Assembly: GCF_028476545.1 (NCBI RefSeq)
Contig: NW_026732766.1
Span: 7,501 to 71,500 of the forward strand
Source: Physella acuta
Lineage: Eukaryota > Mollusca > Gastropoda > Physidae
Direction of reading: 5' to 3'
DNA: 64,000 bases
Shown here: one piece after another, positions 1 through 14,203 of the stretch
How the letters are laid out: each line of letters opens with the position of its first letter
How positions within the stretch are numbered: position 1 is the stretch's first letter
Translations under genes and position numbers: made by a program
Notes under the pieces: model-generated
Told to the model about the DNA's origin: nothing
Database searches by the model: none
What the model saw: only the letters and a program-made list of their open reading frames with translations

Positions 1-266
1 GTATGTGCATTACTTTGCGATAATTTATTTTATTTATCAAGCATAATGTTGTTTTATTAACGACTGTTTGAAGTGTGTAATATTTAGTGACAACTCAAAT
101 AAAATGTGTTTAATGTTATTATTTAAATACAATTAGTGTGAAATAATGTAAGAATTGACTGCCTGATTAAAAACTGTCAATGCGCATCTATCTTACTAAA
201 CAAGTATCAGTTAGTCATTTAGTTGTATAAGACCTGTAGTTATTTCTGTGTATAACATGTTGACAG

Positions 267-3241
267 AATCCACCAAGCTGTACCCTCTCACTGTGATGAC
301 AGAAGAACAGACAACACCAGAATGTATGAAGACAGCAGACACTGGATTTATTTCTCAAGCCTGTAGAGCTGGTACATTTTATGACATAATTATAATCTAA
401 ATATTCATAGATGCGCAAGTAATATTACATTCTCTTGTCTCCAATTTATTATGATTTAAAATATAATACCTTGTAATGTATTTTTACATTAAAAAATTAT
501 GTTTTCATTTGAGGGTTTTACCTATTACATGTATTTAATTTTAATCTAAAAGTTAAATGTAATCCAGAAACATCAAGAACATTAAAGGATATTGAAGCAA
601 CCTTATTATCCCTTCAAGACTCAAAACAAAAGACTGAAGATGACTTATCAGAAATAAAACAATGGAGAGACAACTTTGTAACAGAACAAAGTGATGTGGG
701 GATTAAAGTTCAAAACTGGTCTAAGAAACAAAAACAGAATTTTAAAAACTTAAGAAAACAGTTAAAAGAACAAGATAACAAAATAGAAGATCTGAATCAA
801 CAAATTGACAGTTTAAAAACAAAAGAATCAGACACAGACAAAACACTGGAGAAACTGTCTCTAGATATGAAAGAATATGACAACAACATGCACACTCTAA
901 ATAAAGAGATGAGAGTTTACACAGAGAAAACAGATCATGTAACACAAGAAATTAAAAGACATTCTGATTTGATACCTGCTATACAAGAAGATTCAACAAA
1001 AGCATTTGATACTTTATTGTCTAAGGTACATATTAATAATATTTTGATCAATGCATTCAGATAGACTTTTATTAGTGGCTATACATGAATTATATTTTTT
1101 TCTTATCCATACCTATTTATGAGTTATAACACATTTGTAGCATTAAAGTAAAGTTTGTGTTTACACATACACCCCTGTGGCTCTACATCCTCTAATGGCT
1201 TTGGTCAGCTTTACAACCTTCTCCAGTATAAAATTATCTGTTTATTTTGTTTTCCACATCTGATCTCTATACTATTGTATGTATGTCTCTACCATCCGTT
1301 CATCTAGGTCTGTCCACTGATTATTTACAATTGAGTTTGTTAAACACTACCATAGCCACACTTTACTTGTACTTTAAATCACATAACCATAATTGCATTC
1401 ATTGTAAAATTTCTGCCAAAATATGAGTTGTTTTATGTGTTTTTTTTTTTAAATTTAAATCTTATATTAACACATTAATAGTCATGTAGTTTTAAATTTC
1501 TTCTATTTAGCATGTTACGATATGTAAACTTCTACAACAAAGATTGATGCCAATTCATAAAATAATTGAAACATATAATCAAAACTCTGAGACTAGGGTA
1601 GGGAAAATGAAGAAGGTAAATTAAACTAATATTTTTTTAGCTAAACACTATGTAACTTGGTGTTGGCATAATAATATACTTAGTACAGTTATGAAACAAG
1701 TGCTTGTTTAATGTATTTTTATCTTTTTATTTCACTAGGTTAAAGACATTACTAAAATTTAAATTCAAATAAAATGAATTTATTTATTTTAGTAATAAAT
1801 TAAAAATGTGAAGTAAATGTTCTAGTCTCTCCTATATCAGTGCTGTCATATATTTATTGTAGTGAAAACATCTACTATTTATTTTGATGTTAATAGTTTG
1901 TAACACATTAATTATTTCTGTAACTGTTGTTCTGTTTTTAGATTGACACTCTTGAAAAAAAAGTTTTAAAGTTGTCACAGAATCTTCAATCAATTGGTAG
2001 GTTATTTCTTTTCAATATAAATATACAATATAAAACCATAAAATACAATCTATATCTTAATATGGTTTATTTTTTCTATGAGTTGTTTGTATAATTTTAT
2101 CGAAATTATGTTTCTTAAAGCCATGATTCTTTATTCTTTATATTATAGATCATATAAACATCTTGATACACTTTGAATATTTCCTCATTATGTTAATAAT
2201 AAACATATTTTTCACATAGGTTTACATCTTTATTTGTTTAAGGATTAAATTTTGCAAGATAAATTTCAATAACTAAAGGCTGTGTATTTTAAATAAAATT
2301 AGATAATTTATGTGCTTTATTTATTGTTTTGTTTTTATATAGAAGTATGCTATGGTCATATTTATCATTAGATGTAGTTTCTCATTGTTTTATGGTAAGA
2401 CATTTTTATCTATCGGCCAAAATGTTGTTACAGTAGGAGACACGTTGGTTACTTTATAAAGGGAAACAACCCTGTTAAAACAATTGTCAACCACTGTTAG
2501 CTAAAAGTACTAGAATGTAAAAATAAAAGTCTTCTGTTTTGGGCTGAGCCCACCCTTTATTAACTTCAACCTACTGCACAAATAATTGGTCCATAGTGTA
2601 CATGATTTGGTGTGTTGTGTGGGCAACCTACATTCAATATACACATTTATTTATTTTCTGTTTACTCAGAAATCTAATTGAAAAATATGATTTTCTTGAA
2701 CGTATATAATTGCTGCGTCGCTTGATTCGGCGCAGTTCTAGTGTGAGAATTTGGTCTAAGTACAAACAACAACTTAAAAAAAAAGTTTTAGTGTACATTG
2801 TTTGTATAACTTATTTGGTAATGTGTAGATACCTTTTGTATTTTATTCCTTGCAGCGAAACATTCTACACCAGGGTTTATTGCTTCACAAGGTCGCTCGG
2901 ACATGAAAAAATGTGTCGAAGTTATTACATTCAGTGCTGTAGAACGTAACGTAGGAAACCATTTTGATCAAAAGACTGGAGTATTTACCGCCCCTGTTGA
3001 TGGCCTGTATAAAGTAATCCTTACAATAAAACCAACAGGAGATGGTGCTGTAACAGCCGGTGTTGGGCACAAATCTGGTGATGTGGTGACATTTCCCTTT
3101 GATGTTTGTACAAATGAAAAATCGGGTGAAGCTTCAAGGAGAGTACAGGTTCAGATGAAAACTGGAGATATTTTATTTTCACACACCAGCAATAAGGATT
3201 GTGAATGTACACATTTTTCTTGTTTCCTTTTTTATTTTTAA
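267..3241 (+). CDS. Coiled-coil/C1q-domain gene 1 (5' end outside window)
   Basis: Exons seen: C 267-371, D 553-1025, E 1511-1615, F 1942-1996, G 2856-3241. Exons A and B lie before the window. All introns are GT-AG, every exon is open, and the visible part encodes about 374 residues ending in TAA. Exon D is a type I coiled coil with SLKTKESDTDKTLEKLSLDM. Exon G is a C1q-type domain with FTAPVDGLYK, which matches the family core strand (F.cPv.GlYyF), and with a cysteine cluster DCECTHFSC near the C-terminus. C1q domains trimerise and often bind microbial or self ligands; the ligand here is unknown. Exon G begins CG and lacks the NQQ residues seen in genes 2, 3 and 5, and its 3' flank matches gene 3, so the gene looks chimeric (type I coil, type II head). 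A gene for an uncharacterised C1q-domain-containing protein is the safe name. Confidence 0.85.
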
Positions 3242-3297
3242 TATTCATGCATCATACATCATAAAACGTACAGGAAAAAAACCCTATTTTAAGGGGT

Positions 3298-3303
3298 AAT
3301 AAA
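3298..3303 (+). promoter_or_regulatory. Poly(A) signal of gene 1
   Basis: AATAAA lies 57 bp after the stop codon. The same hexamer in the same context (GGRGTAATAAAAAGA) follows gene 3. Confidence 0.6.
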
Positions 3304-5400
3304 AAGAATAACAAATATTTTATTGGTTAAAATCAGTAATAACACGTTACTTTGTTTCTTCGTCTTTATCTTTAAGTCTATAATTAAACTTTCTTTAACG
3401 AAAGTAACATTTTATTTAATAATAATTGGATAATTATAGCCTAAATTGTGTTAATAAATGACGTGGTTTGATGAACTAAAAATAACTTATTATGATTTGT
3501 GATTGTGTATATTCACATCATTTTGCTTACACGATACAAAGATTATAAAATACATTTTTAAAGTAAGTTCCCTGTTCAAACCTGACGGTCTATATGGCAA
3601 GTAAAGTAAAGATCACTTGTTTCAGTGAGCTCGGCATATGATAAGAACAAGCTATACATTATGTGATGACGTCATGTTACAGGTAATATAACTTGTTCGT
3701 AGTTTGGACAGTCGAAACGGCACAACCTGAAACATGGTGAATAGTGGTAACCAATCAAAGATAAGGTCAGGGTCACGGGACTAGAGACGGTAAGAAAGGG
3801 GAAGGCTATTTTTAATTAAGACAAGGAGTCGGTAAACATATTCTTTAGTTGTACCAGTCTACAGAATTTTAGTGCAAGCTGTTTGACTAGAAAGTCAGGG
3901 GCAGCAAGTCGTCAATTATAGAAGAGTTGGTAGTGGACGTGACTTAATGGGGGATAGAAGTTGCAGTGTAGAAATAAATGTAGAGTTACCCAAACATATA
4001 ATTACATTATCTCAATACCGTCAACTCGACACCATCAAACCCACTATTAATCAACTCTGAAGTACGGAAAAACACTTTTCAACATACGTTCAACTCAACA
4101 ACTCAACATTCTAAATTTCCAAATACGCAACACGATTACTCAAGAAAACGCAATATCCAAACGTTACAATACCAACTCATTCGTGCAATAGCAATTCGTG
4201 TTATCTTGCTCTGGTGTTCGTTGACCCGCATGTGCTATTTCGACAAAATGATCTCAAACATGCACCGACACACTATGTGTATCGGTGAATTATTTAGCTA
4301 CTAAAACATTAACCGGTTTAATTATGTTCGTTTTAAGAAAAGTTTAAACGGGTGATAGTTATTCACGATTATAATGTTTTTATTTTCATTGCACGTTATC
4401 TTAGGTTTTTATTCTAAAAATAAAGCTTTGAAATAAGGAAATTTATAGTAGAATGCAATTGTCTTAGCACGAAGCTAAATTCCTAAATGTAGTTTTACTT
4501 TGCATTCTCAGTCTTGACGTTGTAGATTTGTAAAAAAATATGTTCTTGTATTTTGTAATATATCGTAGTAAATAGGCCTATTTATAAAAGATATTTGCTA
4601 ACTAGATATTTGTGTATGCCCCTTTTCTCATGTTATGATGTCATTCATACTAACCATATGTACCCACTATTTGCTACAGTTCTACTCTTTTTTTTTAATA
4701 AACCAAAATTTAAATTTTAAACTTCAACATAGCAGTTACAAAATCGGTTACTTAAAAATGGAAAAAGAATCATAAGAAAATGTGAATAAAATTTAATGCA
4801 GGCTGTCGTTTTACTTACTTTTTAAATTTTTTTTTTTTGTATTGTTAATGTCAACACTCAATATTTTTTTTTCTCTTAAGAATTTAATTCTGAAAACTAA
4901 ACAGTGGAGGCAACTTTGGTGTCTAGCATGAGTTGTATTTACTCGGTTGTTACCCTTCGAAAGTTTAATGAATTATTAATTGGATTTATGCGTATGTTAA
5001 TACAAATTGACGCTTCCGACAAGGTAGGTGGGGTGGGAGAGGCATAGTGACATAAACTTTCTAACTATACACAACACAGTGCTACATCTAGATGTATTAA
5101 TAACTGACTATAAATTAACAACTTTACTGTTCACTTTGAACACTTTAAAGCTATCAACCGGTGGAAGGGGGGGGGGGGACGAACACCAACTGCAAAAATT
5201 TACAGCGGGAAATTATGTTTATTTGCATATTTTAAATAACTGATAAATTAATCAGCAACAGGATAAGGGTGAAATCACATTTAATAATTTACTTTGAAAA
5301 CGTTGCTTTTTCCACACGAATCAATATGTGCATTAAAATAACGTGTACCCAAATAGCCGCAGTTTGACAAAACGGGACAGTGTGGGAGTGACATCATATT
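3304..5400. other. Intergenic DNA; 3' flank shared with gene 3
   Basis: No gene is recognised. The first part (to about 3980) aligns by eye with the flank of gene 3 (22282-23060), including stretches AATATCAGTAATAACACGTT-like, GATGACGT, CCAATCAAAG and GATAGAAKTTGCAGTGTAGA. From about 3990 to 5400 I see AT-rich sequence with short A, T and G runs and nothing else recognisable. Confidence 0.5.
3667..3674. promoter_or_regulatory. CRE-like palindrome TGACGTCA
   Basis: Perfect 8-bp cAMP-response-element palindrome about 430 bp downstream of gene 1. The matching place after gene 3 (22746-22753) reads TGACGTAA, and both copies have an (A/G)CCAATCAAAG CCAAT-like box roughly 80 bp further on (near 3751 and 22823). 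No transcript that it might drive is visible. It may be chance conservation inside a duplicated flank. Confidence 0.3.
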
Positions 5401-5422
5401 CAACTATTCAACTATACATATA

Positions 5423-5628
<206 letters not shown>

Positions 5629-6261
5629 CTGAGTTATTACTCGCAATGTTGTTAGAACTGCAAAGGCTTCCTTACAAGCATAAATCAAATATTATATTAA
5701 ATTCACTTTCAAAATTAATGTGTACGATTTCAGTACAATACATGACATAATTTATAACGAAATAATTATTTCAGTGAATGCTAGACCTTGTGATTTTAGT
5801 TTTTCTTTTAAATAGTAAAAACATTTATTTAAAAGTTATTACTTTAAAAAGTCACCTCCCCTTTACATATACATTTTTTTTACAAACAATTGTTTATATA
5901 AGACAATACTTCATCTGGACAAATCTAAGAACCTTACATATAAGTAAGTATGTATATACGCATGTGTATAAATATGTATTCACAATATATTTTTATGTAT
6001 TTCATTTTTTAACTTTCCCCCCCCCCCCCAAACATGGATTAACACATAAGTTATTACGATTCTCAACCGAAACGTTTACCTTATGCATATTTTGCAACGT
6101 AGAGTTAATGTAACTTCCCCCCACTCCCGCCCTCCCACCCCCCCCCCCCCCCCCACGGCGATTGCTTTAAACTGTGCTCAGATATAATGCTAACGATTTT
6201 TTAAAATCTATAGACGGTTATAAGTACAGCTTGATGTAGCATGTTAATCTCTTTCATTAGC

Positions 6262-6473
6262 AGGCTTAAGTCATGGTGTCACCCCCCCTCCACCCTTGTC
6301 GGGATTTGTCAAATTTGCTATTAAAAGACTATTTAACACTCTAATTAATCATTTAATTAAGTGGACTTATCAATTTTTTTCTATATATTTTGCTATTTTT
6401 CGCATTGGCGTCACCCCCTAAATGGTCTCACCCGGTGCGGTCCGAACCCCTGCCCCCCCCCCTCGCTACGCCC

Positions 6474-6476
<3 letters not shown>
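6262..6476 (+). mobile_element. 5'-truncated MITE, CAGTGGCGTAGCGAGG family
   Basis: Matches the inner and 3' part of the complete copy at 36053-36370: TGGTGTCACCCCC near the start, CTATATATTTTGCTATTTTT in the middle, TCACCCGGTGCGGTCCG, and a terminal CTCGCTACGCCCCTG. The usual 5' terminal inverted repeat is missing. Confidence 0.6.

Positions 6477-6533
<57 letters not shown>
6477..6533. repeat. (TA)n microsatellite
   Basis: Uninterrupted TA repeat of about 57 bp directly after the MITE end, followed by ATGTATGTTTG imperfect repeats. Confidence 0.9.
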
Positions 6534-6540
<7 letters not shown>

Positions 6541-6611
6541 TTGTATGTTTATATGTAAAATAAATAAAATATATATTATATATATAAGTGTGTGTATATA
6601 TAAAGCCTATA

Positions 6612-6665
6612 CTTTTTTGTCATGAGGTGCCAAACCGGGTGACACCCGACATAGCGCCTTTACTG
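6612..6665 (-). mobile_element. Inverted fragment of the same MITE family
   Basis: Read on the minus strand it starts CAGTAAAGGCGCTATGTCGG and continues GTGTCACCCGG, which matches the left end of the 36053 copy (CAGTGGCGTAGCGAGGTCGG, then GTGTCACCCGG). It ends 49 bp before the kB-like motif of gene 2. Confidence 0.5.
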
Positions 6666-6713
6666 GCATACAGACAGTATTCAATAAACGAGAATACATT
6701 TTTATATAATTAT

Positions 6714-6724
6714 TGGATTTTCCC
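6714..6724 (-). promoter_or_regulatory. kB-like site upstream of gene 2
   Basis: TGGATTTTCCC on the plus strand reads GGGAAAATCCA on the minus strand, which fits the Dorsal/Rel consensus GGG(W)5CCM. It sits in the longer conserved string ATTGGATTTTCCCGATATTA, which also precedes gene 3 and gene 6, and 404 bp before exon A. A TATATAA string lies just upstream (6703-6709). Function as a promoter element is inference. Confidence 0.45.
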
Positions 6725-8825
6725 GATATTATGTGTCGGAAGCTTTAAGGAACTCTGGACTCAACATTTAGCTGATGTTATTCTGGAATATAGTCTTAAG
6801 GTAAGGATGATATGTAATGACTTAGACCTTCACCGTAAGTTATGCATGTGTTGTATGGTAGATAACATGAAATATAACATGTAGTCTGTTTATACTGTAG
6901 ATGTTCGTTATATATTTTCGGATTTAATGCCTGGTGTTTTAAAAGGTTTCAGTTTCATTTTGTATTACCCAATAATATAATTTAGTATATCTTACAAAAG
7001 TTTACTTCGAAAACTTAAACTAAATTTAAAAAATTACTATATATTGTAATATTATTTATCGATTTAAATGTTTGAGGGAAATATAAACCACTGTAAACTT
7101 AAGACTCACAATTATTTTATTTTGCAGATGTCTGACCACCTAAAGAAACATTTAACTACCCAGCTCGAGCTATTGGACGAGTCAAGCTTTCATCTACAGA
7201 GTATCATCAGTGATTTTCTGCAGCAGGTAAATACAAATTGTTTTTGTATCATTGATGTGTATTTTAAACGAGATAATTGTTTTCAAAACAGTCAAGTCTA
7301 GCATTCATTAACATTTTCTACGTCATATTGTTGTAATTTAAGCATTATATTTCAATCACGTCAAATTTTTGTAATCATTATAACATGTTCAAAGCCTGAG
7401 CATGCAACTAAACAGTTTTAGACCAACATTGTTTTTACATAGTGTTATAGGGCACTGGTCAGCAGTTTTTAAACAGTTTTCTTACTTGTCCAGATCAAAA
7501 CTAGAGCCAATGAATGTGTAGACAATATACCTGGCTCCAGTAAAGCTATGAGAGATGCAATCGATATGATAAAAACAGCACAAAGTACAATACTAGAACA
7601 CACAGACATGTTCACTGGTATGGTTATAGTTTTATTTTTCTATTAAACATAGATCTAGAATTGCTTTAATAACAATTCAAAACAGTTGAGCTTTTAAAAT
7701 GATGATATTTTTTGTAATTGATATACAAGATTCATAATGTTTTACTTAAATAAGATTGATAACAAATATTTTATGAATTAAAAATCTATATGCACCAATC
7801 TGACAGCAAACTCTTCATCTCATAAATTAGTTTATCATGAACTGATATAATGTGTGTGTACATCTTGTTGTCAGAATCCACCAAGCTGTCCCCTACCACA
7901 GTGATTACACTAGAAAAGACAACACCAGACATTCCAGATAAGAAAGCTCCAATATCTGGTATTTTAATGATACTATTTAAAAAATTACACTCATTAACAC
8001 ATAACATACAATATATTTATAAGTAATCTACAAATAATTGCAACCAGTATACCTAAGAATATTTTAAATACACTTTGGCAAAATCAACAATATTACAATA
8101 ACAATGTAAAAAAAAATTGTAGAAATTTTGAATGTGTGTTTTTTCTTTTAAAATATTTAATGAATGCTATGAAACAGATACAGTTTTATTGTGTTTAGTT
8201 AACATTTAATTAACAATGTTTATTCTGGAATCCCAACATTTTGTGTTGAACTTTATGTTTAGTTTGTTTGAGAATATTTTCTTCAGACATTGACACAATT
8301 ACAATTTTGTTATTTTACAGTTGAATATAATCCAGAAACATCAAGAAGACTAAAGGATATTGAAACAGCTTTATCATCCCTTCAAGATACAAAAAAAAGA
8401 CTGAAGATGACATATCAGAAATTAAACAATGGAGAGACAACTTTGTAACAGAACAAAATGATATAGGGATAAAAGTTGAAAACTTGTCTAAGAAACAAAA
8501 GCAGAATTTTAAAAACTTAAGAAAACAGTTAAAAGAACAGTATAACCAAATAGAAGTTCTGAATCAACAAATAGGAAGTTTAAAAACGAAAGAATCAGAC
8601 ACAGACAAAACACTGGAAAAACTGTCTCTAGATATGAAAGAATATGAAAACAACCTGCACACACTAAATAAAGAGATGAGAGTTTACACAGATAAAACAG
8701 ATCATGTAACACAAGAAATTAAAAGACATTCTGATTTGATATCTGCTATACAAGAAGATACAACAAACAAATTTGATAAATTATTGTCTAAGGTACATTT
8801 TAATAATATTTACATCAATGCATTC

Positions 8826-10167
8826 ATCTAGAGCAAGGGTCTCCAAACTTTTCAGCCCGAGGACCGTATTAACTATCAAATATCAGTTCGGGGGCCAGAG
8901 TTTCTTTAAGGCATCTCTTTGGGGTGGTGGCGCTCCCCCCCCCCCCCCCCGCCGAAGAACGTTTTCGCCCCCCTCCAACAAAATATAAAGTATATATAAA
9001 TATATACACATTTTAAGTGTCCATCACCATCTCCCCTCCCCCTAAAGTAAAAAGTCTGGAAGAAACACCTGGGGGGGGGGGGGGTCGACAACACACTCGA
9101 TGTCCAAGTTTGCTTTGCTCTCAAATTATTCTTAAGTTATTTCATTCTCGAAAATGTTTGTTCACACAGGTATGTTGTTCCAAAATTTAAAAGGTACTTT
9201 GCTGCAGAAGTTTTAATATTAGGAAAGTCTTCCTTGTGCAAAAACTTATAAAAACCCATCCGCTCTTCTTTGAACGTGTCTCTAAGGAAGTCATTTTCTT
9301 GCAATTCAATGACCTCCCGCTGCAGTTCATCTTCGCAAATGGCCACATTTGTTTCAAATGGGTTTTGAAACAGACACACTTCTTCTGCCTTTGAATCCAA
9401 GTAAGAGAATCGCTACTGAAACTGCAGCTGGAGGTCTTTAATGATCTTGTATGTACATGACGTGGGGAAATCAGTGGTTTTGCTTCAGCCGTTAAAACCT
9501 AGCACTGCTGAAAGTGTGTCAAGTTGTTGGCCTGTACTTATTCCAAATACATGACAAGTTTGTATCTGAAGGCCTATAGGTGGGTTTATAGATCAGAAAC
9601 TAGATTTCACTCTCTTGCCGTTTTAGATTCAGAAAATTTAAATGACTTGTTATGTCTGCTGCAGAAGCCAATTTCTATTCTTACTCTTCACCGACAATAA
9701 TGGCTGTGGCTTGCCTTTACTTTCAGGAAGTCACCTATTTTTTCTGAACTTAAATATTCTGCTCAGAACTTTCTCGCAAAATGGTAACAGTATCATACAT
9801 TCTATGTAGGGAAGCCAGAGCTTGTGTTATGTTCATATCTTCATCCACACCTCTAATGAACACAAGAAGTTGAGGTGGAACAGCTGTTAAGCGACTCATC
9901 CATTGCAAATGAAAAATGGCAAAGGTTGCTTGCATTTTTCGATATTTCAGTCACGATGTTTTCACCAATGTCTGCAACACGGCGGGCAAAGGTATTTGCA
10001 CACTAAGCTACATTTTCAAATTGTTTTGAATTTTCTGTGTAAAGTTCCTCAGTCACCTGTAACAAACATTTATTCAGTGGAGAAAAATATCGTCGCGGGC
10101 CGGATAAAATGACTTCACGGGCCGCATCCGACCCGAAGGCCGTAGCTTGGAGACCCCTTATCTAGAG
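8826..10167 (-). mobile_element. hAT transposon, decayed, with 8-bp target duplication
   Basis: Element 8834-10159 is flanked by exact duplications ATCTAGAG (8826-8833 and 10160-10167). The terminal inverted repeats are CAAGGGTCTCCAAAC on the left and, read from the right end, AAGGGGTCTCCAAGC. The minus strand carries transposase pieces. A C-terminal dimerisation region lies at 9137-9400, with AAKYLLNFGTTYLCEQTFSR, the hallmark of the GTF2IRD2/ZBED5-like hAT group. An inner piece with VPPQLLVFIRGVDEDMNITQ lies at 9750-9935, and an N-terminal piece (TEELYTENSKQFENVA) at about 10010-10085. The pieces are in different frames and the element cannot be active. It sits in intron D-E of gene 2 and is absent from the matching introns of genes 1 and 5. 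Confidence 0.85.
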
Positions 10168-11859
10168 TTCTATTAGTGGCTATATTTTTTCTCGTCTATA
10201 CACTACCATAGCAACTCTTCACTGGTATTTTAAATCACATAACATTTATTGCTTGCATTGTAAAATATTCTGCCATTATATAAGTTGTTTTATGAGTTTT
10301 ATTTTTCAATCTTATGTAAACACATTTATTAAACATGTACTTTTACATTTATTCTATTTAGCATGTTGTAACTTGTAAACTTCTACAACAAAGATTGATG
10401 CCAATTGACAAAATAATTGAAATATATAATCAAAACTATGAGACTAGGGAAGGGAAAATGAAGAAGGTAAATTAACCATAAATGTTCATAGCTAAACACC
10501 ATGTTATATATTTAATACAATTATAAAACAAGTGGTCGTAAAATGTATCTTTGTCTTTTTATTTTTACTAGTTTTAAGAAGTAATTAAATTTTAAATATC
10601 AAATAAAATAGATTAATTTATTTTAGTAATAAATTAAAAAAGTAAAGTAAAAGTTCTAGCCTTCATTTATATCAGAGCTGTTACACAAAATACTTGTATT
10701 GATTGTAGTTAACTGCGCCAACTTAAAAAAAAAGATGATGGATTAAGACAAATTAATTGTTTGTGACACAATGTATTTCTGTCACTGTTGTTCTGCTCTT
10801 AGCCTGAAACTGTGGAAAAAGAAGTTTTAAAACTATCACAGAATCCTCAATCAATTGGTAGGTTATTTCTTTTTTATAAAAATATACATTATAATCATGG
10901 AATACTAGTTAAAATTGTTTTTTAGTTTACCAGAAAGCACAATGTTTTATATATATACTAGCGCTTCCGTCTGACAAAATATATTAGAAGGATATTGCCA
11001 ATGCATTACCAATCATATGTTCTTAGACGCGTGACCTTGTTTTCTAAAACAGTTATTTAAATCTAAACAATGACTGTGCTTGGATTATAATTATCGGGAC
11101 ACCGGTTTTCCTAAACTACAGCATGAAAACATTGAGTGTACATTAATCACTCACCATAATAATGAAGTAGAACACACTTCGATGACCCCTCCATGTGTCA
11201 GGGACGTAGAGGGGCGCTCTCAGGAGCCCCCCACCCCCCGTTTACAATACCGCATAGGCGCAGCGTACGGCCCCTCGCTCCTTAAAACAAACAGGCGCCA
11301 TCGTACTCATAGGGTAACCCAGCGTGCCAATAGCATCCTGTAAACAATGATGCAGATTTCGACATTCGCTAAAGTGACACAAATGAACAGGATTTTTTTC
11401 TTTAACACGTAAAAAAAGTATTTGACGTGTTTTAAACATCAGTGTGACTGATGCAATATGCTAGCGTTACTAATGGTCTATTATTAGATGCTCGATCTCA
11501 ATTTCTGACTGGATTGTCTAATAATAGATGCTTATTGCATCATTCGCAAAGTGGCGAAACTCTACAGTAGGCTCCTCATATTCAAAAAGTTATTTTTTCA
11601 TCTTTGGCAAGGTGACGAAACTGTACAGAAGGATTTCCTCGCGTTAAAAAGTTATTTTTAGAAGCCTGTTGTAGTTTTACCGCTGAATATAGTAGTACCC
11701 TTTACTCGTTATGCAAGACACTCGATTAACGGATGCCAAGTGCCAACATAGTCGCTCTAAAACTCTGGGCGCCAAACCGTGTATTGACGAAAGTTGTACC
11801 CTATATGGCGCCGCCCATAAGAAACTTTAGTTTTCTTTTTCGCAGAAATTTTCTCGGGA

Positions 11860-12735
11860 GTATTCTCATCTACTCCCTAAAGTTCCATGGCACTCGGATG
11901 AACCGCATCCGAGTTTTATTTTTTATATACCGTGTATAGAAAAAAAATCGCCCCCCTCATCGGGGGGGGGGGGGGGGAGGGGGGGCGCGCCCTTGCAAGA
12001 TTAAACAATATTTTTTTTGCAGAACCCTACCATTGAGTGATCTAATCATCTCCCCAAAGTTTCATGGTACACGGATGAACGGTGAAACCGAAATAGACTT
12101 TTATTTTAATAAACCGTATATAGAGAAAAATCGCACCCTCCCGTGGCGCCGCCCTTGCGAAATTGAACAAGTTTTTTTTACAGAACCCTTCCCTGAATTG
12201 TTCTAATCAACTCCCCCAAAGTCTCATGGCTATCGGATAACGGTGTCACACCAAAATCGACTTATTTTTATATACAGTAAATAGAGTAAATCGCACCCTC
12301 CCGTGGCGCCGCCCTTGCGAAATTAAAAATGATTTTTTTACAGAACCCTTCCCTAGAGTTTTATAATGAACTCCCCAAAGTTTCATGCCTATCGGATGAA
12401 CGGTGTCACTGCAATTCACTTTTATTATTTTTATATACCGTATATAGAGACAAATCGGACCTTCCCGTGGCGCAGCCCTTGCGAAATTAAAAATTATTTT
12501 TTAGAGAACCCTTCCCTAGAGTGCTATAATGAACTCCCCAAAGTCTCATGGCTATCGGATGAACAAGGCCAAACCAAAATCGACTTTTATTTGTATATAC
12601 TGTATATAGAAAAAAACAAATCGCGCCATGTTGGGGCGCCACCCCTGCGAATTTGAAATATTTTTTTTCGCAGAAACCTCCCCAGGAATTATCTCAACAA
12701 CTTCCCAAAGTTTCACGGTGATGTGATGAGAGGTG
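11860..12735. repeat. Tandem repeat, about 160-180 bp unit, six copies
   Basis: The string CCCCAAAGTTTCATGG with a following CGGATGAACGGTG recurs near 11871, 12050, 12209, 12369, 12534 and 12701. Each unit also has CCGTGGCGCCGCCCTTGCG (or a variant) and a TATACCGTATATAGA palindrome-like core. The inner units are the most alike. Confidence 0.8.
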
Positions 12736-12793
12736 TAGTAATGCATAAAAGACAGACACACACACACACAAACAAACATATATTGCTTAATAT

Positions 12794-12944
<151 letters not shown>

Positions 12945-14197
12945 GTTGTTTATTTTTTCCATAGGTAAATGTGTCTAAATTGTGTAACTTATAGCTTTTG
13001 ACTCATTTGTGAATGCTTTTAAAGTAAAGCTACAGTATAGATCAAATAAGCATCTTTAAAAATACACTGCAAATATTTCCTAATTATTTTATTAATAAAC
13101 ATATTTTAAAAATACGTTCATATCTTCATTTGTTTAAGGTTTTTATTTTTCACGATAATTGTCAACAGTAATAGCCTTTGTATTTTAAAAAATCAAGGTA
13201 TACAGTTTTATGTGCTTTGATTATTGCATTGTTTTTATGTAGAAGTATGCTATTTTCGTGTTAATCATTAAATGTAGATTCCCACTGTTTTATTCTATTG
13301 GCCCATATCAGAGATGTAATGGACTTTACTGCAGGAGACATTTTTGTAGGGGAAACAACCCACCTTAAACCATTGTGAAACTAATGTTAGCCTAAAGTAC
13401 GAGAATGATAGATTAAACGTAGTCTTCTGTTTTGGGCTGAGGCTACCCTTTTATAGACATCAAACTTCTGAACAAATTATTAGTCCATAATGTACATGAT
13501 TTGGTGTCTTGTGTGGTTAAATGCATTCAATATACAAATGTAATCCTTACTTTTTACTTAGAAATCTAGTTAGAAAAAATATTTTTCATGAAATTTTATC
13601 TTATAAATGCATGTCTAAAAGCTGCGTCACTTGATTCGGAACAGTTCTAAGTTGATAATTTGATCTAAGTTCAACCAACAAGTTTAAAAAAAAAAGTTAG
13701 TATTAAGTATTTGGTAATGTTTAGATACCTTTCGTATTTTATTTCTTGCAGCCAATCAACAAGTGAAACCTTCTACACCGGGGTTTATTGCTTCACAAGG
13801 TCGCTTGGAAGGGAAAATGTATGGCGGATACCAAGTTTTTACATTCAGTGCTGTAGAAACGTAACGTAGGAAACCATTTTGATCCAAAGACTGGAGTGTT
13901 TACCGCCCCTGCTAATGGCCTGTATGAAGCAAGTCTTACAATTAAAAAAACAGGAGCTCTTAATGTTGGAGCTGGTGTTTATCACAAATCTGGCGGTAAG
14001 ACGAATTGGCTGGGGGATGTTTGGACAAAATCTAAATCTGTTGAAGTTTCAAGGAATTTTGAGGTTCGGGTGAGATTGAGAACTGGAGATGTTTTATTTT
14101 CAGCAGCTAACTCACCGGATTTGGAATGTTCGCATTTTTCTTGTTCCCTTCAGAAATCATGACACGACATTTGGAAGGAGATTAATTGTATTTAAAC

Positions 14198-14203
14198 AAT
14201 AAA
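14198..14203 (+). promoter_or_regulatory. Poly(A) signal of gene 2
   Basis: AATAAA in TTAAACAATAAAATATCAAT, 36 bp after the stop codon. The gene 5 copy at 42142-42147 has the same context. Confidence 0.6.

Noticed and set aside
5778-6113. 111-residue Tyr/Phe-rich frame
   Set aside because: Composition follows the local AT bias; no splice context, no paralog, no recognisable domain.
11080-11343. 87-residue plus-strand frame
   Set aside because: It lies inside the tandem-repeat insertion, has no family match by eye and no paralog.
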